A stretch of 64,000 nt of DNA from Hortaea werneckii (Eukaryota > Ascomycota > Dothideomycetes > Mycosphaerellales > Teratosphaeriaceae), in the NCBI GenBank assembly GCA_037044905.1, contig JBAOKB010000037.1, positions 868,001-932,000 on the forward strand. The letters run 5' to 3'. Shown in pieces: positions 10,351-20,105 of the stretch. A model generated the notes under the pieces. The model saw only the letters and a program-made list of their open reading frames with translations. It did not search any database and had not been told where the DNA came from. Within the stretch, counting starts at the first letter, position 1, and the number at the start of each line of letters is the position of its first letter. The translations under genes and the position numbers were made by a program.

Positions 10351-12328
10351 TCATTTCTTTTCTCTAAAGAAGACCTGAAGCTCCGTATCCGGCAAGCTCA
10401 TGGTCCCTACACGCCACGGTTTTGGGCCTGTTCCGGGGGCAAGCATCACATCATAGCGCGATACGAGAATGGCAAACATCAGCTTCATCTCCGTCGCGGC
10501 AAAGAAACGACCAGGGCTGTCAAGATGTCAGCTATAAGCTACCAGTCCGTAGACGGTATGGGGAATAGGTAAGCCTACCATGCATGCCGGCCGTGTCCAA
10601 ATATCTGTAACGATGCGTCCGTTGTTACTAGCGTAGGTTGGCTGGATGCGGCGTTGGCGCCAAGTGCAGGGCCACGATAGAAGCGAAAGCCATCGAACTC
10701 ATCGGGATTGTCGTACACAGCTGGATCTCGGTGGATGTGCAGAAGCGGGGTCCCAATCTTGCCGCCTGCTGGAACCACTGTGCCATCGGCGAAAGTGAAT
10801 GGCTTCTTCGCATTGCGCTGGGTCGCCACTTCCCGGGCATGTTAGCAAAGTCCTAGGCGGCTGCTCGCTTGATACGCACATAGACCGTCGTTGCCCAAGC
10901 GCGAGGCCTCTCGCAGGAAGCTGTCTGTCTTTGCCATCTTATTAATTGCCTCCCGCGTCACTGTGCCACTTGACAGTAACATGCTTGCTTCGGATCGGAG
11001 CTCGGGCATGTACTTTTCTGGCTCCTGTGCCAAACGGTACATGGCGTATGTGAAATTCTGAAGAGCATCAGCGCTGCGAACGAGTTCTAGTGGCCAATAT
11101 CTATCTACCATAGTTGTAGTATGGATCGAAGCCACATTCAACGCCATGACACGCTCGACGAGCATCTCAACGTTTCTCTCGACAGGCGGGGCCGCTTCAA
11201 TCAGCCAGTCAATCAGATCGGCATTGTCTGTCGTCCCATCTTTCGAGAAACTTTCTAGGCGTGGTTTGATGATAGGGCCGAGGAAGGCGATTGCTCTCTT
11301 GCGATAACGTGCGACTGGAGCCCATTTCACGAGATATCTGCATACATTAGACACCGGTCAGCTGAAAGTCGGAGACAAGACTCACTTCTTTGTCCAGTCT
11401 GGGAATACCCGCAATATTTCAGCTGACAAGACGACTCCCGCGGCATAGTCCACAGCGTTGCGGAGGTAATCGTAGTTGGAAGCTTGACTGCATCAGCGCG
11501 GAGCCCGCCTGAAGGAGATTGCGGAGCCCTTACAGAGTGGTTCACCAACGAAGACACGATTGGAAGTGCTGGCGACGGTCAAGGCGATGATTTCGTACAA
11601 GGTAACGGGTGTATAGTCTAGTGGATGTCAACAGTTGAGTTCATCAGGGCGGCAGATGTTGTGTCTCACCAGTGGGGCTGCCGATATTCCTGGTGAAAGA
11701 GCTTTGCATCTCTTCAGCCATGACCGGAATCTTTGTGTCGAGACATTTAGTGATCTTTGTACGCACAACCGGAGAGTGATACGGTCGGAAAGTGACTCCA
11801 TAGCCCATCGTCCATTGGATTTGTTGTTGCTGCGATTCCGAGGCTGGCAGTCAGTCAAGGAATCGTGGCCACGTTCGAAAGAGCAACTCACGTCATCGGC
11901 CGCTTCAAGCATGTTCAGAACATCATCCCCAACACGGATGTACTCCGCAACCTGCTCTCGCGATGTGATGATCACATACTCCCCTTGGAGCGTAGCGATG
12001 CGGAATGGCTTGTTCCTAAACTTGTCAATACCGTTCGTCAAGATCCCGACAGGATCTCGCATAAAGCGGACAGCGGCTATCCATGAGGAGATGAACGGTA
12101 CTGGTGGATAGCCGGAAGCTGGAATCTTGGCCTATACAAGAGTTATTCAGCACTGGTTCAATCGACTTGCGATGTAGACTGCGGCCAGTGGCAACCGGTA
12201 CGGGAACTTACAATATGGCGGTTGTAAGATGAGAACTGACGCAGGACGATGAGTGCTATACATCCTGCAGCGATGAGTAGATACGTCGGTCTCTCATAGA
12301 GCAGCTCGTTCGAGGTGAGCGAGTCCAT
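10351..12328 (-). CDS. cytochrome P450 monooxygenase
   Basis: Nine exons (12328-12212, 12131-11892, 11829-11670, 11617-11534, 11482-11386, 11337-11109, 11057-10880, 10828-10579, 10516-10351) sum to exactly 507 codons (506 residues). The N-terminus has a single membrane anchor (YLLIAAGCIALIVL). Family hallmarks are the I-helix region around ASIHTTTM, the ExxR motif EASR in FLREASR, and the haem-binding loop FGHGRHACPG, whose cysteine codon is split by the last intron. The haem loop and following RFFAATEMKLM resemble fungal P450s that oxidise diterpenes and polyketides (ent-kaurene-oxidase-like and LovA-like clans). The seventh-exon boundary removes a 51-base in-frame intron; keeping it would add 17 residues in the I-helix. 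It would act at the ER with a P450 reductase encoded elsewhere. Start 12328 is preferred over 12370 because it places the anchor near the N-terminus. Confidence 0.9.
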
Positions 12329-12774
12329 GGCGAGGTGTTTGGTATCGTGCTCGGTCTGAATCCTTCCCACAATAAGACCAATCTTTGGGGAGACATCTCT
12401 TCCTCGGCGGCAGTATTAAGCAGGAAAGCTCAAGGACGCATTGTGGGCGATTCATCGTTGAGTCAGTCTTGTCGTGTCAGCTTTCCGGGGTGACGTTGAG
12501 CATACCTAGTCAGCGACCCACCTACGAATCTACTAGTACATGTACTATGTATGTATGTAGGCCGTAAGGCCGGATGCTGCCGCACCCGAGCAGACTTTCA
12601 CTTTTGTGTAGGTTGCGTCTACACTTGTACCTACTTCGAAGTATAGTATACTTCGATTTCGTACCTGATTTTACGTGTAGAGCATAGATATATGAAATGT
12701 GTATAGGAAGATATGTCTCGTTCGTCGCGCAGACTGCAAAAGTCCCGTGTAGCTGAGCCACAGACTTAAGGAAA
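12329..12774. other. promoter region of the P450 gene
   Basis: No gene. It contains a perfect 12-base palindrome AGTACATGTACT at 12535-12546 and a 21-base inverted repeat at 12636-12656. Either could bind a regulator such as the cluster bZIP protein, but that is inference only. Confidence 0.5.
12636..12656. repeat. perfect inverted repeat, 10-base arms, 1-base centre
   Basis: Left arm TCGAAGTATA, central G, right arm TATACTTCGA. It lies about 310 bases upstream of the P450 start and about 120 bases past the stop of the neighbouring gene. It could be a dimeric transcription-factor site or part of a terminator hairpin. Confidence 0.65.
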
Positions 12775-13905
12775 TCAAGATGCAATGTCTGCAACCACCT
12801 CTCTGATCGCCCTAACAACCGGCGCGATTGTTCTCTCGGGCACCGAAACTGCGACTGAGTCCATGTTGTTATGACAAAAGGCTACAGCAAGCCCATGACG
12901 GAAGTCCGCCCAGGCCATCGAACCCCCTGCACCCGGGCTCACAACGATGTCTCGGTGGCATCCCACAATCGGATCAGAGGCATTGGGCTCCCCACCTAGC
13001 CAAAAGCCTGCTGCTCCCATCCAGACTGGAATAGTGAGCACCTTATCGGCGTCGTAAGCGCCTTCCCGGTAGCGACGAAAGCCTTGGATGGCTTCCGGCG
13101 AGAGCAACCTTACGCCGTCCAGCTCGCCGCCGTTGGCGATGAGACCGAATATTTTCGCCACTGCCTCTGCCGTTGTAATGGCCCCCGCACCCGGGTCCAC
13201 ACACTGTTGGACGACCTTCAGGTTATGTACATCGGACCCCGGGAAAACAGCGGACGGCGAGATGTTGTAGTCATCCCGTATGGTGAAGGAATTGCCCCCA
13301 CTTAGTTGGGCAATCCTACCAAGCTCGGCGTCTGGGACACCAAGGTGAAAGTCTTCGAGCCCGAGCGGCTTGCAGATTTCCTGTTGGACAAAAGCGTCAA
13401 ATGCCCGCTTACTTGGGTCCGTCCTGCGCACTAACTCGCCTAGAATCCAGCCCCATGCAAGCACGTGGTAAGCGTTGCAAGTGCCCGGCTCGAATATTGG
13501 CTTGTGACTTGCGATTTGGGCAGTCATCCAGTTTCAGTCCGCCATCAACTCTGGCGTCACTCCTGTCGGCATCTGCGGCATACCAGCCCTGTGACTGAGA
13601 CACTGCTCGATCGTGATGTTTTCCTTGCCATTAACAGCAAACTCGGGCCAGTATTTGCTCACCCGTTCGCTCACAGCCAGATGTCCTCGTTCCGCTTGAA
13701 TGTGAATTGCAAGTGCCGTCACGCCTTTTGTCACAGAGAACACTGGCCATAGAGTTGCTGTTGTTGCCGCGATCTTGCCCGCCGTGTCCGCGTGTCCTGC
13801 AGCAGCGTTGACTATCAGACGTCCCTTATAGTAAGCTGCAACGGCGAGTCCATGTTCCCCAAGCTCGATGGCACGGGCAAGAGCATTTCGAATGCGTACA
13901 TCCAT
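12775..13905 (-). pseudogene. EstB/LovD-like serine beta-lactamase-family gene with in-frame TGA
   Basis: From the ATG at 13905 the frame runs for 377 codons to the stop at 12775, but codon 124 (13536-13534) is TGA. Both sides are clearly one protein of the class C beta-lactamase/esterase family. SVTK at residues 57-60 holds the nucleophile serine and lysine, SHRAGMP follows, and after the stop come FEPGT and NAYHVLAWGWILGE with the catalytic tyrosine (about residue 146). Family members have tryptophan at the stop position (DW followed by an aromatic-rich helix), so a single TGG-to-TGA change explains it. A 60-base intron (GTG..AAG) could skip the stop but would delete conserved residues and uses weak sites. 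Relatives are esterases and LovD-type acyltransferases; without readthrough the product lacks the tyrosine. The gene may be newly inactive, or the base may be a sequence error. Confidence 0.75.
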
Positions 13906-14149
13906 GGAGTAGTCGCGTGGCTTCTCCGTCTGATTCGCATGTGGCGAACTGCTGTTTTCACAATGGGTGTGTAGCAAACAAAGGCCCTTTCAAGGTTGGT
14001 GGTACTTGATTGAACCCGCGCAGGTGGAAGCCAGCTGTTGACCTCTCGAGAGCTGAGTCGATGATGCTGAGGTCAGCACACCCGTCTCATAAGGAACAGA
14101 TCAGCCGGATCCACCGCAGTTTCATCCCGTACAAACTTCCAGAGGCCAC
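13906..14149. promoter_or_regulatory. divergent promoter region
   Basis: About 244 bases separate the start of the serine-hydrolase gene (minus) from the EthD gene (plus). Shared control is plausible from the spacing. No specific site stood out. Confidence 0.4.
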
Positions 14150-14620
14150 ATGACCGCGACTTTGACAGTGTCGGCCTCGACGCAGACTTTCCAAAATAGA
14201 TCGACTGATTCGCGCATCATGACTGTCATCATGCACTTACAGGTCTGTCGCAAGTCTGGAATCACACCAGAAGAGTTCCGGCAGCACTACGAGAACAAGC
14301 ATATCTCTCTCATGCGTAAAATCTCTGGCGATCTCTTCCCAGTCTCGCACATTCGCCGTTACCTCAATCGTCGGCCAACTGAGCGACCGGGACAGGAGAC
14401 ACCCGATTCTCTCCTGCTTGGCTCTCCGGATTCGTTCGCATTCGATGCAATCGCAGAAATCACCTACCGAGATATGGAGCACTTCCAGTTGCACTCTGCG
14501 CTTCTGCAAAACGATGACAACGCGCCTGTTGTGCAGGATGATTGCGCCAAATTCATGAATACTGCGCTGTCTGCCATCGTCTTATTCTACGATAGCGACG
14601 TCGTTGAGACTATCGCATGA
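14150..14620 (+). CDS. EthD-domain protein
   Basis: This is an intronless gene of up to 156 residues. The body from MTVIMHLQVCRK onward matches the EthD family, a ferredoxin-like dimeric barrel. It has the KSGITPEEFRQHYENKHISLMRK segment (family pattern: treatment-like helix followed by a Y-x-x-x-H-x-P-like site) and a C-terminal IAEITYRDMEHFQLH stretch. Homologues include barrel enzymes next to fungal polyketide synthases that dehydrate, decarboxylate or cyclise aromatic intermediates, and EthD proteins of ether-degradation clusters. An alternative start at 14219 removes a poorly conserved 23-residue leader and is equally likely. The gene is divergent from the serine-hydrolase gene and upstream of the SDR on the same strand. 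Confidence 0.75.
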   Translation: MTATLTVSASTQTFQNRSTDSRIMTVIMHLQVCRKSGITPEEFRQHYENKHISLMRKISGDLFPVSHIRRYLNRRPTERPGQETPDSLLLGSPDSFAFDAIAEITYRDMEHFQLHSALLQNDDNAPVVQDDCAKFMNTALSAIVLFYDSDVVETIA

Positions 14621-14974
14621 GGGCTTGGCTTAAGCGTATCGACAGAGCGTCCCATGGATGGCGTCAGGGAGAAGACTGATCCCGTGCACTAGAGGGTCGT
14701 TTTGTCTGCCCATCAGCCGTTATTGTGCGGTTTGCTCACCGTAACTATGTCTTAGAGCGTTCGCTGGATCGGTCGGGTGGAATATGTCCTCGCAGACGTA
14801 TGCGCTGAATGGTCTGGGAAGTCGCGGGCGGTTGTGTCAGTATTCATGACGTAAGCCTGCTATGCAGCTCCATGGCAATTAGTAGTCGCTAGCTACATAT
14901 CTCGTGTCATCGCGCCTGTGCATGCCTTTGAACAAGTCCTGTCCATTCTACCTCTTGGCGTAAAGGGCTCTAAG
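14621..14974. other. intergenic, nothing recognised
   Basis: This 354-base spacer leads to the SDR start. An in-frame ATG at 14918 would extend the SDR by 19 residues with no family support. No repeat or RNA gene seen. Confidence 0.4.
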
Positions 14975-15862
14975 ATGAGCTCTCTTCGAGCTCCAGATAT
15001 TGAGCAACTGAAGTCGGCGGTGGATGGCAAGACGATCTTGATCACAGGCGGCGCTTCAGGAATCGGGCTTGCTTCAGCAAAGCTAGCGGCTGCTGCTGGC
15101 GCCAGAGTCGTTGTCGCAGACGTCGGAGATGAGGGAAGGCTCAAGAACGCCGTGGCGCAGATAGGGCATGGGAGTATCTATGTGAGATGCGACGTCACAT
15201 CGTGGACACAGCAAATTGATATGTTCGAGAGCATCGTCCAGTCTCACGGCTCCATCGACATTGCCTTCCTCAATGCAGGTCTGTACTTTGAGAACCAGAC
15301 CGCGACCGGTGGACCTAGTGGCGAGGCAGCGCGTCAACGCGTGGAGTGCAACTTTCTGGCAGAGGAGAAGGACACAGGATCCGGCATGCTGAAGGAACCG
15401 CCACGCATGGTTTTCGACGTGAACCTCTTTGGTGTCCTAAACGGCGTCAAGCTGGCAGTGTCGCAGATGAAGAAACAGAAAGACGGCGGCCGCATCATTG
15501 GCACCATCAGTGCGAATGCGTACATGTCGACACCAGGGCTCGACATGTACGTTGCATCCAAGCACGCAGTATTGGGCCTGTTGCGTAGTGTCGCAATGCG
15601 GCCGGACTTGATGGAGGCCGGCATCTCAGTGAGCGCGCTGTGCCCCAATCTCACCGCGACGCCCATGACAGCAGCAATCGACATGTCGAGGCTCGTCGGC
15701 ATCCGGAGCAGCGCGCCGGAGGACGTGGCCCAGGGGTTCGCATGGCTCGCAACGAATCCAAAGGAATACGTGAATGGCCAAACGGCAGTAGCCAAAGGGC
15801 AGGATCTCTTCGAGGCGGAAGACTCCTACCGGGAGTGGATGATGCCGAAGTTCTCGGGTTAA
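14975..15862 (+). CDS. short-chain dehydrogenase/reductase
   Basis: This intronless gene encodes 295 residues. It is a classical SDR: TGGASGIG at residues 24-31 binds NAD(P), VVADV follows strand 2 (an aspartate there favours NAD), LNAG is near residue 99, FDVNLFG is near 147-153, and the catalytic set is S179, Y192 and K196 in YVASK. A segment of about 25 residues after LNAGLYFENQ, including GPSGEAARQR, is longer than usual and may form a substrate lid. The 15-hydroxyprostaglandin-dehydrogenase-like subfamily is the closest by eye. It would interconvert a secondary alcohol and a ketone, for example preparing a ketone for the Baeyer-Villiger enzyme (inference). Start 14975 is chosen over 14918 because the family begins shortly before the Rossmann motif. 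Confidence 0.88.
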   Translation: MSSLRAPDIEQLKSAVDGKTILITGGASGIGLASAKLAAAAGARVVVADVGDEGRLKNAVAQIGHGSIYVRCDVTSWTQQIDMFESIVQSHGSIDIAFLNAGLYFENQTATGGPSGEAARQRVECNFLAEEKDTGSGMLKEPPRMVFDVNLFGVLNGVKLAVSQMKKQKDGGRIIGTISANAYMSTPGLDMYVASKHAVLGLLRSVAMRPDLMEAGISVSALCPNLTATPMTAAIDMSRLVGIRSSAPEDVAQGFAWLATNPKEYVNGQTAVAKGQDLFEAEDSYREWMMPKFSG

Positions 15863-16177
15863 GAGGGGGCGAGGAGGTATTTGAGTTACCTTTGTACATA
15901 CCCGTGGACGTACCTACTATCATAGTACTGTAGGTACAGTAGGAGGCAGCAACCGTACCTAGGTTGCCCAGGTACCTTAGGTTGATACAGTAGATACCCG
16001 ACTGTAGCGCGGCTTTACGATATAGTATTATATAATAGCGCCTCCCTGCAGAACCCCGCCTCTCTCCACAAAGCTGCGGATCCTCACAATTGCTCACTTA
16101 CCTACACCTCTATCCGCTTGCCTGGACACGATTGTCCCCTGCGCCATGGGAGAAGGCATTCCTGGCTTTGCACCACC
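15863..16177. other. intergenic, short palindromic elements
   Basis: No gene. The stretch 15905-15995 is rich in GTACCTA/TAGGTAC elements, including ACCTAGGT at 15957-15964, the same core as the palindromes near 4.6-5.05 kb. It lies between the SDR stop and the bZIP gene start. Confidence 0.5.
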
Positions 16178-17452
16178 ATGTCGTCAACCCGGCGCGACTC
16201 CGTCGTGCCCGAGGACTCCAGCTCCGAGCGCCGCAGAGCCCGCAAACGCGCCACCGACCGCCGCGCGCAGCGTGAGCACCGCCTGCGAAGGAACACTCAC
16301 ATCAAGCAGCTGGAGAACTCGCTGGCCTCGCTGAGCGAACATTCCACCGCCGATGGCCGCGTCAAAGCCCTTCTCGAAGCCAACGCCAAGCTCAGAGAAG
16401 AGCAGGCTCGCGTCGCCGTCAAACTGCGGCAGCTACAGGGAATCGTGCAGGGCGGGCTCGCTGACCTGTCGTCTTGCTGCGATGCTAATCCAACGCCCGA
16501 CAGTGGCAACAACCAATGTGCAGAGCCAGAAGCTGGGTTGGACGGGCTAGTCGGCAATGAATCAAATATCTTCGACGGCCTTGACGAAGTGATTGGACAC
16601 AACGCCGCCCCCAGCATCGAACACGCTGTGGCGAATCCGACGTCCGCCTCCCGTGGAGTTAGCGTAACACAGCAGAATGAGCCAAACTCTTTGACCGTTG
16701 GCGCCATCAACCAGTGCTGGGACATGTCCATCTTCGAGCCGGTAGAGGCCATGCCCAAGAGCACGAACTCGGAAGGGGCAGTGCCCGTCCGGCTTCCGCG
16801 CTTCTCCCCGCCCATTGGCACCTCAGACCTGATGATCCAGAGCTTTGTAGACGAGGCCCGTCAAGAGCACCTCGAAGCCCGCTTCGACACAAGCGAGCCG
16901 TCGCTGTCGGGCTTGTTGTCAGATCCGCCGCCGACGGTACTCGCGTTCCGCTTGTTCCACTGGATAGCAAAGGCCCATGCCATGCCGCTGGATGTGGTGT
17001 TGGGCACATTCTGGGTACAGTATCTGGTGCTCAGAGCAAGTCACCTTCTGCCAGCCGATAAGTCTCGCGTGGTAACTGATATAGTGTAGTGGTTAGTCCT
17101 GCGAACCGACGCCGCCTACACTCGCATTCCCAGCTTCTTGCGGCCCACCGAGCTGGAGCTCACTGTCCCGCATCGCATTTTCACCAGTCTACTCGTGTGG
17201 CCAGGCTTACGGCGCGCTCTAATCCAAGACGGCATCATGGGTGACCCAGAAGCCGCCGGTCTCTCCGTTCTCCCATTCCTCAATCCCAAATGGCTCTATA
17301 GCAACGTTTCCGGCAATACCGCTAGCCTGAACGTGCTCGATTCGATTCAGCGGCAGGCTGAGCAGGAGAGCTTTTGGAGGGTCGATTCAGCCTTCTTCGC
17401 GCAGTATCCGCAGTACTCTGGGTGCGATTTTGGGTCGGAACGCCTGACCTAA
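16178..17452 (+). CDS. bZIP transcription factor with DUF3425 domain
   Basis: Two exons (16178-17035, 17090-17452) total 407 codons (406 residues). The N-terminus has a fungal bZIP basic region (RRRARKRATDRRAQREHRLRR) followed by a leucine-zipper-like helix to about residue 95. The usual asparagine of the DNA-contacting N-x-x-A-x-x signature is aspartate here (TDRRAQREHR). The C-terminal half matches DUF3425: PIGTSDLMIQ, FRLFHWIAKAHAMPL, then FLRPTELELTVPH and an FSVWP-like VWPGLRRALI segment, ending at FAQYPQYSGC. The intron starts with GCAAGT, a GC-AG intron; this join keeps the expected R-W-L sequence in frame. bZIP-DUF3425 proteins are common regulators inside fungal metabolite clusters, so it probably controls the block to its left (inference). 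It acts in the nucleus. The start at 16178 is preferred over 16118, which adds an unconserved leader. Confidence 0.85.
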
Positions 17453-18706
17453 CCAGTATGAGGCGGTGCATGCAAACCTCGTTCGCTTGATGCCTTAACA
17501 CCTCCAGTCGTAGTTTGCGGTTTGCCATTATTCGAACAGTACGCTCGGATTGGCTTTACGTCGTGCATCGTCAGATATCTACGTCTGCACGGCACCGTTT
17601 GAGAAGGATGAGACTGGCACGAGCCAGCAGCTCACCGGGCGGCTTATTATTCATCACGCTCTATGAGCTCGACTTCTAGTCAGGACGAAGTGTAGTTAGC
17701 GAAATCTGGCTCTGCAATCACCTGAATAGCAGCATCGTGAGCGCAAGGGTAGCGGTACAACGCTATAAAGTAGTGCACGAGATCAAGCGTAGACTACAAT
17801 AGTACAATCTCTGCGTACAGCCTTCTTTTAGCATGATTCGGTAGAAGTACATGCGGTTTGCTCGTACCTACCATATATGGTTGTATAGTTCACTTTCTGC
17901 TCTCTTCTTAATAAGCTATACTGCAGCTACTAGTAGATGAGGAGATGCCAGGCAATTCACATGCAACCACGCTATCCATATTGTCAGTTGTTATGCTGAC
18001 AGGGAATTCGAACGGGCTAGAATTGGCTGAAACAAGTTCGAAAGCTGTTGTCTCACTACACACGATTCGACTCTTGGGCTCTATGCGAGCTGTGGCTAAT
18101 CTGTCTGGTAGGGTGTTTGGATCAGGGTGTCCTAAGCCATGCCACTGCACCCTGAAGACCGCTACTGTCTCTAGTTAACGCATTCCATAGCACTGGTCCT
18201 TCACACCCGGCCTCCTCCCACTGCGTGAGGTAAGGGCAAAGTCTCGAGAGCGCGACGTCTCAAAGGTAATACCATGCATCATGAATACCTCTTTCGAGTA
18301 ACTTCGTGCTTCAAATCATTTCGAGGTGTCACCTGCTACTTGCAGTATATGTGCTTGAGTTTCACTTATGTAGACATCACGATTGGGTACGCAGATGGAG
18401 ACAAGAGGCTAGAAATCAACAAGCTTGACTTTTAGCAGCGGATGACCTGTCGTTTAGTGCGGCGTGCAAAGTTGAGGCTTGTCGTGTCAGATTTGGTGAA
18501 GAGGGAAATAAAATGGATATTGTAAGCAGTGCCAACATCAAGTCTGTCCGGAAATAGAAAAATTTTGTCGCAAGATCATTAGATGCTTCCTCCCTATGAA
18601 TTACCTTCCAAGCACATTTATACTCCTCTTCTCTTCGCATAGAAACTACCGTATCCCCATCCCTCCCTAGCTCCCCTTCCTTACCGATCATAAACAATCA
18701 AGTCGG
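17453..18706. other. 1.25-kb gene-free region
   Basis: No supportable gene on either strand. Longest frames are under 95 codons without motifs. It forms the right border of the accessory block. No transposon ends or tRNA recognised. Confidence 0.5.
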
Positions 18707-19704
18707 TCAACCTGGCCCTAAATTCTTCTTCCTCGAGCCCAGTCTCCCAGCCCTATCCAGACCTCTGCCTCGCAACCTCACCGGCCGCGGCATCCCCAAC
18801 TCCGTCCCCAGCGCAATCGCCGAGGTATATAAAGCATAGCTGTAAGCGTAACGGATCGCCACATTAGGCTCCGTAGCTGCGATTCTCTGTACACAAGTCT
18901 GTAGAGCAGTAGAATCCCTAAGCGAGGAAGATGGTAGAGGAGTTCGGAAGTCGGCGAAGAGACCGCAGGACTTGGTCTCGTTGGTAATTTGACAGACTGT
19001 GCTTATTAGCATGGAAATTTTTGAAGACAAGGGGAATGCCAGGGTGAGAAGAACAGGGACGTGTGGTTGGAAACTGACCTTGCGGATTGGCCAGGGAGAC
19101 GAGCGAGAATACAAGGCTCGTAGCAGCGGTATTCCACTCCGCAGCATCGTGCTGCCGTACTCCACGAGGGCGGACGAGCACAGTACTCCTTTGCGGCAGG
19201 GCGAAGAAAGCCGCACAGAGACCTATAGACTGCGAGCCTGCGTCCGCGATGGTGAAGATGCCAGAGCCTAGGAGGCTACTGCAAGCCATAGCCGGGCGGA
19301 AGTCGACGCCGGGTCGCACGCAGGAGATTGTGAGGTTGGCGGTTTCGGAGAAGAATTTCGTTGTTTGAATGGCTTCTATCAAATATAGAGGTCAATTTTT
19401 CCGGCAACTGGTCCCTTGGTGAGGGGGGACGAGACGTACCTGCAACGAAAGCCGATTGATTCGGGAAGAGGTGGCCGAAGTAGCGCGTGCGTAGGACTGG
19501 GATATCTTCGTAGCTGAGTTTGCCAATGCCCATCCCGGTTCGTTCGGAGAGGTACATGGTGTGGAAGTCATCGAAAGCATCGTTAAGCGCTGTTCTTGCG
19601 AAGGCAGTCTGATTCGCGGTGCAGGTTGAAGTGTTGAAGAAGGCAAGAGCTCTGCTGTTAAGCTCAGCTAGCACCAAGATCGATAGTAGGGATGGCGTTA
19701 GCAT
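18707..19704 (-). CDS. secreted deuterolysin (M35)-like protein lacking HExxH
   Basis: Three exons (19704-19440, 19375-19079, 18996-18707) sum to exactly 284 codons (283 residues). A signal peptide is visible (MLTPSLLSILVLAELNSRALA). The order of landmarks resembles deuterolysin metallopeptidases: CTANQ with an ALNDAF helix, GLCAAFFALPQRST (family: C-x-x-x-x-x-ALP), then a C-terminal AYSYALYTSAIALG matching the family's aspartate/serine-tyrosine-alanine helix. Where M35 has the zinc motif HExxH, this protein has HDAAEWNTA, so it is probably not an active protease. Eight or so cysteines and a size under 300 residues fit a small secreted, effector-type or structural protein. The C-terminus ends in a basic R/G/K-rich tail. 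Family assignment is by landmark order only and is moderate. Confidence 0.6.
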
Positions 19705-20105
19705 GGTGAAAGGGGGGCAGCTGGGCCTGGATGTAATGGTGATGTACGTTCTGGGAAAGGCAGCTTAATAAAGCCAGGTTATGCAATGGGTTCGAAAAGA
19801 TTCAAGGAGTCGTTTTGAGGCAAGAGCTAAGGGTTAATAGATCTGCTGCGTAAAGAAAAGATAAGCATCCGCACGGGAAGAACGTCACATGGACGTACCA
19901 CAAGGGAAACAGTGAATCTCGACCGCCAGAGAAGGAGACTCTAAACTAGCCAAGGTCCGACATCGAGCTCCATGGATCATCGTGAAGAAGAATTTCAATT
20001 GTAAAGAAGACAGTCCGTACTGTACGCTGTACTCGTGAAAAACGCATGTCACGTGTTGCCAAAAGCCTCCCCATGTCCGAGCGCCCAAACCCAGCTGGTC
20101 AAAAT
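19705..20105. other. intergenic, nothing recognised
   Basis: This 400-base region holds the promoter of the secreted protein and the 3' region of SNF7 (both minus strand). No further signal seen. Confidence 0.4.

Noticed and set aside
13534..13536. programmed stop-codon readthrough
   Set aside because: The TGA is followed by AAC, not the CTA context known for efficient fungal readthrough, so I prefer mutation or sequence error.
17945..18178. 77-codon frame in the gene-free region
   Set aside because: No start context, splice extension, motif or biased composition.
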